Shown: one piece after another, positions 32,310 to 43,392 of the stretch
How the letters are laid out: each line of letters opens with the position of its first letter
Numbering within the stretch: the first letter of the stretch is position 1
From: Narthecium ossifragum
Lineage: Eukaryota; Streptophyta; Magnoliopsida; Dioscoreales; Nartheciaceae
Length of the DNA stretch: 64,000 bases
Assembly: GCA_963920575.1 (NCBI GenBank)
Contig: OY986967.1
Span: forward strand, 23,329,648-23,393,647
Direction of reading: 5' to 3'
Translations under genes and position numbers: made by a program
The notes under the pieces: generated by a model
The model's input: the letters and a program-made list of their open reading frames with translations, nothing else
The model's database searches: none
What the model was told of the DNA's origin: nothing

Positions 32310-34589
32310 TGTCACTCCCCGCCCCAATTTAATATAAAATATCTCAAATAATTACTGAAAATTTTGGCATGACCCTTGGGCACGGGGACGTGAGATCACT
32401 ATTATAGCCTGTCAATCACTAATAATACATACTTTACAACATTCAATCACATCTATCAGGGACACATTCGTCCACTTACATTCATTCATCTTATTCATTT
32501 CATTCATTCATGTTTCATGTACATAGGATTTGTAACATCAAAATACAGGATATGACAACCCAAATTTACAATATACAACCCTTTTTCCGAATTCCAACAT
32601 ATACATGCTTTTTTATACATAAATAAAGATGCAGAAAACAGAATGACTCCTCTGCACAGTACATGATCTCCACAGGATGCAGTGGTCTCAGGCCTACCTG
32701 CACCAAAAACCAAAAACCCAAACAATGAGCTCGAAAGCCCAGTAGGAGTCACCTGACACACTCTAGGACACTGGTGTACACCCACCTATCCTAGTATACT
32801 GCCCAAGTATGGTCTGGCTAGTATGGGTAAGTCTTACATGCACAGCACCGCGTCCGGCCGCCAACGCTAGCCCATACCCCTATAGACTCTATACCCGGCC
32901 CCAGTATACTAGTATAGGTACAACATCCACCTATCCTAGTTTACTGATCCTAGTATGGTCTGGCTAGTCTGGGCAGTCTTACATGCACAGCACCGCGTCC
33001 GGCCGCCAACGCTCACCCAGACCCCTCTAGACTCTATACAGGCCTCAGTATACTAGTATAGGCAATACAACCTCAAGTCATATCCTCAATCAAATCAAAT
33101 CCTCAAGTCAAGTCCTCAATCAGATCAAATCCTCAAATCAGATATTTAATCAGATCAAATCCTTAAATCAGATCTAGTCATCAACTTAGTCCCTAGACTC
33201 CCTAGACTCTGACTAGTCTAGCTACAGGACCTGACTAGACCCAATCAGAACCCCAATCCTATCATGTATGCACAAGACAAAGAACACAGCAATAAAGCAA
33301 ATAACAATTATCATATATTCATACAATACAAGAAATCATCATATCATAGCATATCATACAACCATCACAAGAGAAAAGCATACATTACCAACCAGAGCAT
33401 AGCATAACATAAACACAACACATCATATATCATACATAACAAAACATTGCATACATTCACACAAATCCTAGAAGGTAACTCCTACCTTAAAAGGACAGTC
33501 AAAGCGCTCCTTAAGTCCGGGGATCCACGTCATGCTCCGATCCTGACAGCCGCTCAACCGATCGTCTAAAGCACACAAAGCAAGAACGATCAGGCAAGGC
33601 CCTAAAAGGAATTGAAACTACTAGAAATAGATGGCGCTCGGAAAGCCGGTCGAACGACGCGAGAAACATCGAAAATGGGCATCGAGGGCTCAACTACGGG
33701 CATCCGAAGGCTCTGGTGCATGTTAGCAGACACTGTGCGTGTGTGCTAACATGCACCTCACAGGGTCATCTTCTTCCTCAAGAAGATCACCTGAGCTCCC
33801 GCCGGAGCTCCGTCAGGTCTCCAAAACAAGGGTTAAAGCTACCAAAGGAGGGGCTACCAAGGGAGAAGAGGGAAGCTACACGTTGTCCCTAGCACAAGGT
33901 TCAGAGAAAGGTCGGCGGCCACGGCCAGAGAAAGGCCGGCCGGAACCTTGCCGGAAACCATGGCAGGGAGGAGGATCGAGGATCCCCTGCCATGGAAACG
34001 CCCAGACAGGGCTCGGAGAGAGATGCCCTGGACCACGGGGGTCCTTCTCCGGCGCTGCAGTCACCGAGGGAGGTCCCCGTGGCCGTCCACGACACCTTCT
34101 CCGACGACCCATCGCCAGAAGACCGCGAAGCTCCCCAAACCCCAACGGAAAAACGACTAAAAACAAGGGAAAACGAAGGGGAGAGAAGCTAGAAACTCAC
34201 CTAAGCCAAGAAGGGAGACGAAATCCGGTGGAAAGCTCACCGGATCTACCCTTTTTCCCGGCGACCTCCACCTCTCCTCCCGGTTCTTCCTCCTTTCTTC
34301 CCTTCCTTCTCCGGTGCCGGCGACCTCCTTGCTTCCTCTCCATCTCCCTCCCGATCTCTCTCTCGTTCTCTCTTCCGATCTCTCTCAATCTCCCTCTATT
34401 TCTCTCTCCCGATCTCTCTCCCTCTCTCTCTCTCAGGTTGGCAGCCAAGAAAACAAAAAGGAAGGAGAAGACCGGATTTCTCTAGAAGGAGGGGCATTTT
34501 TGCAGAAAACACCCTGCAAGACATAAAATTGCACAAAAGATCCCCTAAATCTTACATAAAAGCCCGAAAATTACAATTAGGCCCTTACA
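32310..34589 (+). mobile_element. Solo LTR D, 2,280 bp, nested in LTR C
   Basis: Starts tgtcactccccgccccaatt and ends ggcccttaca, flanked by atttt at 32305-32309 and 34590-34594. It contains a tandem duplication of about 145 bp (about 32782-33070; shared tcttacatgcacagcaccgc). Its second half is GC-rich with overlapping open frames on both strands but no recognisable domain. The TGTCAC start recalls Tekay/Del-type Ty3 LTRs; the family is not proven. Confidence 0.85.
32782..33070. repeat. Tandem duplication of about 145 bp inside LTR D
   Basis: Two copies share cctatcctagt, tatggtctggctagt, tcttacatgcacagcaccgc, gtccggccgccaacgct and cagtatactagtatagg in the same order. Confidence 0.9.
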
Positions 34590-35394
34590 ATTTTAATGCT
34601 TACCGAATTAAAAGATAATAATATTAAATCATTGTTTTATCATCAATTATATATTGACATCATCAAAACAATATCTGAGCTAACAGTCCAGTACTCCAAT
34701 CCTTGAAGCCATGCATGCAACGATGCATTTCAATATTAATCTTATTCCAAGTTTTGTTGGCAATGACAAGTCTTATATTTTAATGTGATTAAAGATCTTT
34801 TTAATTCATAGGAGTACATAAAGAGTTTTGGAAACATGAATATTGAAATTTAAGATATCAGACTGACTAAGACGGAGTTCAAACTTAATTAAGATACAAT
34901 AAAATCTCTTATATGCTATAACATGTTAAACTTTGATCTCATTTTAATTACTGCTTACAACAAGTTTCAAGGAATCTGAATTGTTTACTTACATGGATGC
35001 ATTTGGCTGCACTACTCCATTACTCGTTGTTAGATGTAGATCATGACCTATGGAAGATATAAAAGCATAGAACATAGAGTCGTTGTGAACACGTACGGAG
35101 AAAGAATGGGTGTCGATGGCTACGTTTCAGTGCCCAAACTATGATAGCATGATAGGACCTCTTCCTGAACTCGTGGAAGGCAGTGGCAAGGGACTCAGTA
35201 AGCCAAGCAGAATTCATGGAGATGGGCGCCTCTAGAAGACTTGATGGGAAGATAGTTATGGATCTTCTCAACCTGAAGTAAAATTGCCTCTGTGCTTAAT
35301 TTCTTGCGTGTGCTCTTGCAAGGAAATTAAACATGACTATTTTGCTTGCTTATAATTGTATCTATGTTGCATTTATTTTAATTAAGTAAATCAA

Positions 35395-35866
35395 ACATTC
35401 GGGTCTTGGGTACATGCCTCGGCGGTGGCAGGCATTGGGCTGGTCTGTTGGCTGGATGGCGAGACCCCGGCATGGACACTCTCTGAAAGTGTTGTAGCCA
35501 CCAGTTGTGATGAGGCTGAACTATTGACGATTCGGAGAGGGCTGGTAGAGGCGGTGGTGAGAGAAATTAACGATGTCATTATCGAGTCAGATTCGAGGAA
35601 CTATGTTAACTTCATCAATGGGAGAGAGGCTTGGAGCTAGGGTAGAGCTGCAGCCGATGCTCCGAAAAATTTGGTGTCTTAGTACTAGCCTTGGAGGAGT
35701 CATATTTGTCCATGTTCCTCAGGTTTCGAATGTTGTTGCAGATGATCTCATTCATCGAGCTCGGATTGGAGCACTTGGCGGGGCTATATATGTGTAGAAT
35801 TTTGGGTATGCAGTATCACCTAATCGCTTTCGCTCAATTAAGCAATAATAATAATAATAATAAATC
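35395..35866 (+). mobile_element. 5'-truncated LINE (RNase H remnant), 13-bp target duplication
   Basis: Flanked by ttaagtaaatcaa at 35382-35394 and 35867-35879. The sequence encodes part of a plant LINE RNase H domain (SCDEAELLTIRRGLVEAVV, IIESDSRNYVNFINGREAW). After a frameshift near 35640 it continues (FVHVPQVSNVVADDLIHRA). It ends ctttcgctcaattaagc plus (AAT)n instead of pure poly(A). It is too short to be mobile on its own. Confidence 0.88.
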
Positions 35867-35879
35867 TTAAGTAAATCAA

Positions 35880-37225
35880 TGGAATAAGTTTTTTTTTTTT
35901 TTTGAGAAGTTGATCCCAAGGTTCAATGGAATAAAGATAAAGAAAAGAAAAGAAAAAATTTCATAAGATAAGTTCAAAAAATAAAAGGAAATTTTTCATA
36001 TGCATGCAGTATGCCCTATGCCCCATTTTCGAAAGTGGTATGTATTTTTTATATTTCCATAGCGTTTTTACTTGCAGTACTATTTTGAATACTGAATAGT
36101 CACGAATTTCTTCTTCTTTTTTGAGCAATTCAGCTCAAAGGCTAGAAAGAGTTTATAGGAAAAGCAAAACACTTTACAAGACTACATCAACAAGTATACC
36201 CAACCACCAAAACTGGAAAAAGAACCGGCATCATGGGGGAAAAAAAAAAAAACTGCTACCCAAGCCACACACAAGGATACTACTACACAGTCTGCATAGA
36301 CAAAATGACCCGATGCAAAAATTAGAGACAAAAAAGAAAGTCCTCAAGGATCTCAGATCAAGTGTAAAGACCCACGAATATGTGGTCATTCATTATGCAT
36401 GTGCTCTCACGAAGCATGAATTTGTTATCCTGATGGTAAAATATGTGGTCATTCATTATGCATGTGCTCTCATGAAGCATTCTCCTTTTGGTGTTTTGTC
36501 TTCACGGTGATTTGCATGATATACTATAGTTCTTTCATTTAGCGTGACAGTGAAAAATAATAACCCTCGCAATACTTTTTTATATATATTATCAGCTAAG
36601 CCAAACGGCTGGGCCATTGTAATACTAAAAAAAGCTCCTCCGGACGCCATTGAAAAGCATATCCACTTGGTGAGCAATTAATTCACCCAAAATGGCTAGT
36701 CATAATGTCTTATACAATCTTATGAAATTTATCGGGATATTGGAATTAACCTCTTTCCTTTTTTCTTACAAGATTACAACTGTGAGGGATATATATGAGC
36801 TAAATAAAGAAAAGTGTAGAAATGAACAGTATAGATCGAATGCTTGTTTGACAACATAGATATTATTAGTGGAAATTGAAATCATCTTGTATCGTCAAAC
36901 AACAACACCTAAATCATCATTAGAGTACCGGTTTCTATTGTAGAATCATAAAGAATCAACAACAACAACATTTTCGTCATGGTTACGGTGCTAAACAGAG
37001 TATCATATCGAAAATAGCATGGCCAAACTCCCTAAATGCCAAGTAATTAGGCTACGGCTTAATCAGTCAGTCACAAGTCCTCAAATATTTCCTCCATCTT
37101 CGACTGTAATGTATAGCGGTGCTTTCTAATCAAGCATTTGTGTGCACCACACATTTGTTATGTTATACATGGTGTTGGATATTCTAATAGTGCACTGCAT
37201 GGACGTGGACAGCAAATACAACATC
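35880..37225. other. Gene-free, AT-rich; repeat remnants
   Basis: Contains the second copy of a dispersed repeat (about 36360-36770). It also has two inverted LINE-tail-like sequences (ttttttgagcaattcagctc at about 36117 and cagctaagccaaacggctgg at about 36593). No coding region is recognised. Confidence 0.5.
36360..36770. repeat. Dispersed repeat, copy 2, with a local tandem duplication
   Basis: Related to 15893-16240. Here the segment atatgtggtcattcattatgcatgtgctct is present twice in tandem (36378 and 36442), and a LINE-tail-like insertion may interrupt the copy near 36590. Confidence 0.55.
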
Positions 37226-37237
37226 AACTTTGTACTC

Positions 37238-37353
37238 ATATGGAGGTAGACTTACTTGTAACTACGCGGTCTCATATGGAGGTTGATCCAGGAGTCTGAG
37301 AAGTTGTTTAGTCTGTTGTAGTTAGCCTTCGGGCTTATCTGTTAAAAAAAAAA
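37238..37353 (+). mobile_element. Very short LINE 3' end insertion, 116 bp, 12-bp target duplication
   Basis: Flanked by aactttgtactc at 37226-37237 and 37354-37365. The 3' end gttagccttcgggcttatct plus poly(A) is typical of plant L1 elements. No coding sequence is left. Confidence 0.85.
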
Positions 37354-38211
37354 AACTTTGTACTCCATCAGCCATGATTCAAACATCAACCTCATTGTGT
37401 CTCTTTTGGTGTTCATTACTATTACACCACAGATAATGCACTAAAACAATTAATCATGGTGTCTCAGGTGATTAACATTAGGTAGCTCTGCCTGATGCCA
37501 ATTGTTTTTTTTTTTTTGTTTCGAGAAAATATCTCAATTTATTTCATGAAAGAGAGTACATATAGGGCCTGTTTGACCAAGGGCGACGCCGATCCAAACA
37601 TATCTCCCATCCCTTGGATCCCAGCGGATCCAAGGCTACCAAACAGCCCCATAGAGGATGCAAGTATAAGAAAAGCTATGACTTGAAGTGTCGTGGACAT
37701 GGAAATGATCATTGATCTAGTCTATATAACAAAAGTTATCCCATTTGCACCATATTTAGCTAAGCTATCAGCTTCAAAATTACCCGTGTGAAAGACAAAT
37801 GCTAAAAACCCAATTTTGTTTAACCAGTATAGTGATATTGATCTGATGTAAAAAAAACGTTAAGTGAAATCAATGCTTGTGGAACAACGCCCATATGCAT
37901 AGAGGAAATAAAAGGATTCTTAAGAACTTTATTTTGATGAGTTGAGCCTTGGAAAGGCTAGGACTACAAAATATGAACCAACGCCGATCGACAGGCCTTC
38001 GGTTGCCAAACAAACCGTACTCCGGAGGAACGACACGATCGAGCAATAGCATCAGCTACTACATTTTCAATCCTGGGTATCGCCCAAAAAAGGATAGACC
38101 CCATCGACGACGCTTGTAATCAAATCTCCCTAATCAACCCCTCTAGATTCTTTAGAACTTAAAACTATCATTATATAATAAATTTTAGTGACTATCATTA
38201 AATTGGACACT

Positions 38212-38212
38212 C

Positions 38213-38240
<28 letters not shown>
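38212..38240. repeat. Poly(C) run of 29 bases
   Basis: An uninterrupted run of C, rare in plant DNA and prone to assembly error. Confidence 0.9.
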
Positions 38241-38243
<3 letters not shown>

Positions 38244-38628
38244 GATCTTTCAAGATATCCTAATTCTCCATATATTTTGTTTGTTTTTTCTCAAAATTTT
38301 GCCTTCGGTCCAGAATTCTTTCGTTAATCTAGCTAATCCTCATTACATTTCAACTTGGTTATATATGAAAGAGGTCGACAATATATATATATATATCCTC
38401 GGTCTTAAAAGTCATGTAAGGGTGATTAATAAAAGCCAATGGGTATTGAGATACGATATATGGAACATGATTAATTAGGAGGCCAAAACCAAATGGTGTT
38501 GTATCCGTGTTGAGAGGTTAAAGAAATGGGAGAGAAGAAGACTGCAAATTCCGTAGTAAGATGTGAGCATTTAAGTAAACTATTCATAATGCAATTTATT
38601 AGCCCATAAATTAATTTTCCACAATGTA

Positions 38629-38777
38629 ATGATATGTATTTGTAAAAATTGATAGAGAATAAGGATTTATTCATAATGCAATTTAGTAGCACATAATTCC
38701 ACAATGTAATAATCGACCAGTTTGTTTATTTTTTTAAAGATCCTTATTCTCTATCAATTTTTACAACTACATATCAT
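38629..38777. repeat. Inverted repeat, 38-bp arms with one mismatch
   Basis: Arm 38629-38666 (atgatatgtatttgtaaaaa and following) pairs with arm 38740-38777, with a single mismatch, around a 73-bp loop. A direct repeat (ttcataatgcaattta..agc) overlaps it at 38581 and 38670. Confidence 0.9.
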
Positions 38778-41187
38778 TTCCTAATACCTCATCTAATAAA
38801 GCAATCATAATCACTTTGGTTCATAACATATTTAACACTCAGAACACACTAAATAATGTCATATTTCGCCCTACAATCTTGATGATATCAAAATCCCCCC
38901 TAAAAATATAGAAATATTTTCAAAAATGTCCTTTCATTCTATTAACAGTCTTAATGATGATTAAAAATTATTAAATGACTTAAATACTCTTTGATATTAA
39001 GATAACTTTACATCATTCAAAATAGTTGATAATTAAGGTTGTTAATAGGAGATAATGATATTTTTAAAACAACATTCATGTTTTCAAGAGAAATATGGTA
39101 TTAATTACCAAGATTGTAGGTTAAAATATAATATGATATTTAGGAAGTTCTGAGGGTTAAATCTGATGGTAGCCCAATCACTAAAAATATATACCATATA
39201 AGAAATAAGTCAATAACCATAACTTGTAGATTTTTACCTTATTCCTCCACGGAAAGTCAAAGATTTCAGACCCATAAGTCTGTGTAATGTGGGATATAAA
39301 GTAGTGACTTCTATCCTAGCTCGGCGGATGCGACTGGTGCTTGATGGTGTTATCGGTATGGAACAGTCTGCATATGTAGCCGGTAGGTGCATTCATGATA
39401 ACATTAGTGCGGCTAAGGAGATTGTCCACACTATGTATTTAGTTCCGAAGTCTCGCAGTCTCATGGTGGCCAAGGTTGACCTCATGTCGGTTTATGACAA
39501 AGCTGATTGGATTTTTCTGCGAAAGGTGCTCTTGAAAATGAATTTTCCTGTGTTATGGGTGGACTGGGTGATGGTGTGTGTGACTGGGGCCTAATTCTCC
39601 TTCATCATCAATGGAAGAGTTCATGGAAGGTTACGACCGAGTTGCGGCATTCGTCAAGGCGATCCTATTTCTCCTTACATTTTCCTTGTTGTGCAGGAGG
39701 TTTTGTCCCAATTGTTGAAGGATAACCGGTTTGGTTTGGAGGGTGTGCATTTTCCTCGCTCTGACTTTGTTGTTTCCCACCTCCTTTACGCTGATGATTG
39801 CATGTTCGCGACGTGCGCCACTTGTCCGGAGGCACGAAAGCTGAAGCAAAAGATTATCTACTTCCATGCGATGTCTGGTCTTGAGATGAGTCCGGTCAAA
39901 TCGAGCATTATGTTCTCCCGGACTGTCCTTGATGATCGCAGGTTGGCCATTTGTCGTATCCTTGGCTTGGCGGAGGCAAAAACTGCATGGACCTATCTTG
40001 GTGTGCCAATTAGTACGAAGAGGTTGAAAGTCGCGGATTTTTCCCCTCTACTTGAGAAGATGGCTAGTCGAATTCTATCATGGCAAGGAAAGAAGATTGC
40101 GGAGGCAGGACGTGTTGTTTTGCTGAAATCAGTCTTACAAGCTATACCAGCTTTTGTCATGATGTCCACATAGATTCCCTCCTCCGTTGTGAAGAAAATG
40201 GATAGTATGTGTCGCTCCTTCTTATGGGGAGGTAAGAAGGGAGGTTTCAGCGTTGTTGCATGGGCCAAAGTCTGCAAACCTAAGGAGTTAGGAGGGCTAG
40301 GTGTTAGGAATCTTGCCATTTGGCAGCAATCCCTCAAGATGAAGCGAATGTCAGCTCTCTTGAATCCACAACCATCTATCTGGTCCTCTTTGGCTACAGC
40401 CAAGTATCCTTGGTGTGGTGTGTTACCGGCTGCTACGAAGTCCATGAAGGTGTCGGGCCATTGGAAGTCCTTATGTCTTGCTGCAGAAGATGTGAGGAAT
40501 GAGTTGCGGTGTACACCATGTACTACTAGCAAAATTAGTGTCATTTTTGACTCATGGATTTTTGAGACGCCGCTTGTGAGGCTGCCTACACTGTGTCGAG
40601 TGGATGAGGAAGCAGAGAACCTGCAGGTCAGTGACCTCCTCAGTGTAGGCAGATGGAATGTGGTTAAATTGAAGGAGTTCTTCCGTCCTCTACTTGTAGA
40701 GAATATCCTATCTATAAATATTCACCATGATGCTATTGATAGGTGTACTTGGGCTTATTCTAAAGACGGACTGGTCTCTGTTGCATCAGCCTACCAAGTC
40801 TTAACGTCGACCTTGGCTTTGAGGCCTGCCGAGCAGGAGGAGGCGATGTGGAGCAATATTTGGCGCAATCCTGCTAGTCCTTGAATTAAGCAATTTATTT
40901 GGAAGGTGTTACATGGGAAGCTGCCAGTTAGAGACCTCCTTTGGCGCGCGAGGATGACGTCGGATCGTGACTGTCCGAGGTGTCGAGCGGAACCGGAAAC
41001 AATAGAACACATTCTTGTCCGTTGCTCCTTTGCTCGTGAGGTTCTTAGTCGTCTCCTTCTGCAACAATGACCGGAGGTTATGGACTGGGGTGTTGAGGTC
41101 TTGGCCCTGACTAAAGCTTCGTCGTCATTGGAGAAGAGAAAATTCAAATCTATTGTATCTTATGCCTTCTGGCTTATATGGAAGGCT

Positions 41188-42759
41188 AGCGCGCCCAAAC
41201 TACTCGTCGCAAAAGTGACTAGGGCGTCGAGATTACAATTTATACCGAATCTTAACTAACTACTACGTAGTTAGCGGGAGTCCGGGTCGATCCACAGGGA
41301 AATGAGAATTGATTAACGTACTCGATAGATAACTCCCAACAATTAGCTAAAATAATTTGGATTTTGGATTAATGATGATTAGAGTAATTAACTAAGTATA
41401 GAGAGATAAAACTAATATAGAGAGCCCTTGGGATTTCCATTTCATTGTAGGTTCTAGTGTAGCCTCCTAAGGAATTGAGGTGTATAATCTAATTGGGACG
41501 ATCGAAATCTAAAAGTCGACAAGCGGGTGGTTAGCCTCACTTATCGCTCAACGGAAGTCGGGTTAGAATCATCCGCCGGAAAGAAGCACATTCACAAAGT
41601 CGACGAATGAGTGATTAGCTTCTATCGTCGCTAATGAACCTTCGAACAAGATCGATTTGTCGCAAGATAAAGGTATTGTATGGAATCGGGCATTGGATCG
41701 AGATGGTTCTAGCACCTCGAATCCAATGCAAGAGAAAGATAGAATGGATCTTCTAATTAGAGAGATAGGGATGGTTCTAGCATCCCTAATCTCTAATCTA
41801 GGGCTATTCATCCTCCCGATGTAATTGGATGTGTTTCTAGCACATCCAATTCATTGGGGCATAACAACAAACACTCATCATGCACAAGTTCTAGCTCATA
41901 CCAAAGAAAGGCATTCATCCATTCAACATAAAAGATCCATGTACAAAGATAAAGAAATCATGCTCAATCCATACAATAGATCATCCCCAAAGATTACACA
42001 TCAAAAACCCTAAGAAAACTACAAAAGAATCCTACAACTATATGAAAATCCCAAGAGAAAGGAAGTTAGCTACTCATCTTGGTTGGATCCATGGATGGAG
42101 GTTGATGAAGCTCTCCTCCCATGGATTTCCTCCAAGAAGTCCTCCTCTCAATTGGGTAAGGAAAATAGAAAGGCCCTAGAAAGGTCTAAGAGAAGCTCCC
42201 CAAAATCCCACATAATGGGTCTATTTATAGTAAACAAGCCTCCCCCCACTCGGATTAGATCTGGACCATTGATTTTGCTCGGCTGGCACAAAAGGATCGA
42301 TCCTTGTAAGGTAGAGGATCGATCTTCCTCTTCCGTGTGATCGCTAGTCCCGTGAAGGATCGATCCTCCTATAGGAAAGGATCGATCTTCGTCTTGAGTT
42401 CTGGCTGCGCCCCGATGAGATCGATCCTATAGTAAGTGGAGATCGATCCTTTAGAATGTTGCGTTCTGTCACTGAAAAATGCGCATAAGGGATCGATCCT
42501 CTCTTTATGGAGGATCGATCCTTGTTGTCCCGACTGGATTTCTCTTAATGAACTTCAAAGGATCGATCCTTCTTCAATAAAAGATCGATCTTCTTCATAA
42601 AAACTGGCCCGAATGACTTCGTTTAAGCTCGGAACTTGATCCAATCCTCATTGAGGGCTCTTGTACCTGTCATTGGGTAATAATCGTTAGTAAGGCCTTG
42701 CTCGGAGACTAACAAGGCCAAGTTGAAAGGGTGATTTATGCACTTTTCACGTCTTATCA
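41188..42759 (-). mobile_element. Solo LTR B, same family as LTR A, inserted in the LINE
   Basis: Shares with LTR A the order cgcgcccraa, gagtccgrgtcga..ccacaggga, ccaaagaa..catccaccca-like, atttatag, the GATCGATC array, ttgagggctcttgtacctg and cttttcacgtct.atca. The left end lacks about 38 bp of the LTR, and no target duplication is seen. A TATA box (minus strand) lies at about 42221-42230. No internal retroelement sequence is present. Confidence 0.82.
42295..42590 (-). repeat. Ten GATCGATC palindromes in five pairs (LTR B U3)
   Basis: Start positions are 42295/42317, 42358/42380, 42419/42441, 42491/42513 and 42561/42583, so the spacing within every pair is exactly 22 bp. Pairs are 61-72 bp apart. 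Most sites extend to aaggatcgatcctt or aagatcgatctt. Confidence 0.92.
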
Positions 42760-43392
42760 CTTGTCGTGTTTGAAGAGGAGTATGAACCGACAGGGGTGGT
42801 TGCTCGGAGGACTTGCAGGCTTGTTGAGGAATTTGAAAAGAAAAGGAAGGGTGGTGTTTCAGGGAAACTTGGTTGTCTCAGCGGTGAAGGGGTCGTAGTG
42901 CAGGCCGATGCATCTTGGGTTGTTGGCTCAGCTGCCATCGGCATTGTGGGAGGAACTCGATCGAAGGTTACATGGGCGATGGGAAAACCGGTGGCTGCTA
43001 ATTCGGTACTTGAAGCAGAGATGATTGTTGTTTTTGAAGCTGTGAGTCAAGCTCGACAACGAGGAGCGAAGTCCTGTGTCGTTGAATCAGACTCTCAGTG
43101 GGTGGTGGAGATCCTCAATGGATGCAGGTCTTGGTCGCATGTCGTGGGTTTCCGGGCTAGGGAGGCTTGGGCCGAGGTCTTGAAGTTGGGATCGGTCGTG
43201 TTTATGTATGTTCCGAGGTCTAGTAATCGGAAAGCAGACATGGTTGTCCGTTGGTCTAGAGAGTCTAGTTCTATTTTTGTCTGGTCCTTGGAGGGTGCTC
43301 ATGGCCCTCAATTATGGGACTGATGTAAGTGGAGTTTTTCCCTTAATCTAGCCTAACGGCTCAATTCATCAGAAAAAAAAAAAAAAAAAAAA

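Larger units (their letters stand above)
31390..34685 (-). mobile_element. Solo LTR C in intron 3 of the dioxygenase, with nested solo LTR D
   Basis: Flanked by gtcca at 31385-31389 and 34686-34690. On the minus strand it starts tgttagctcagatattgttt and ends cccctcttagagcgtca, giving TG...CA. Without the nested insertion it is about 1.0 kb. A TATA box (ctataaaag, minus strand, about 31868-31877) follows an array of ACGGTCGA palindromes. Words such as gtggttcggc...ctacgtccactctctcaag recall plant Copia (SIRE-like) LTRs, an impression I cannot verify. No internal region is left, so it is a solo LTR. Confidence 0.88.
22089..35281 (+). pseudogene. 2-oxoglutarate/Fe(II) dioxygenase (SRG1-like), split by nested transposons
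   Basis: All exons of an SRG1-type 2OG-Fe(II) oxygenase can be followed in order. Exon 1 is 22089-22321 (VPNVQALAATAHLMREISDR, YIRPEI) plus 24431-24489 (ASKLRLGCEDWG). Exon 2 is 27509-27613 (LINHGVP, MIERMKAAID) plus 29758-29911 (SEDHKLDWEDSLFLATQPVS). Exon 3 starts at 31056 (DVLDKYSWELNRITGILVGL) and runs to about 31384. Exon 4 is 35040-35281 (YKSIEHRVVVN, RRLDGKIVMDLLNLK). Intact genes of this family encode about 350 residues. Several frameshifts and in-frame stops are present, and the first iron ligand is lost (SPYCD where SPHSD is expected). Both exons 1 and 2 are interrupted by insertions whose target duplications restore continuity. The substrate is unknown. Confidence 0.93.
37366..39234. 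other. Gene-free, AT-rich
   Basis: Contains a run of 29 C at 38212-38240, a short (AT)n near 38380 and the inverted repeat at 38629-38777. No coding region is recognised. Confidence 0.55.
39235..43392 (+). mobile_element. L1-type LINE, 5'-truncated, reverse transcriptase and RNase H, split by an LTR
   Basis: One reading frame can be followed from about 39235 to 43323. It has the RT start (VKDFRPISLCNVGYKV), GIRQGDPISPYIF, the catalytic YADD at 39787-39798, the zinc-finger domain near 40940-41040, and after the LTR insertion an RNase H domain (VQADASWVVGSAA, VVESDSQWVVEILNG). The frame is kept throughout but broken by four stops: TAA 39592, TAG 40171, TGA 40882 and TGA 41068. The endonuclease part is missing. 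The tail is ctaacggctcaattcatcag plus 20 A. It ends about 270 bp before the RDR2 start codon. Confidence 0.92.

Noticed and set aside
33739..34485. A 248-residue open frame on the plus strand, Arg/Pro/Ser-rich
   Set aside because: It lies inside solo LTR D, overlaps several equally long frames on both strands and shows no domain; GC-rich low-complexity sequence explains it.
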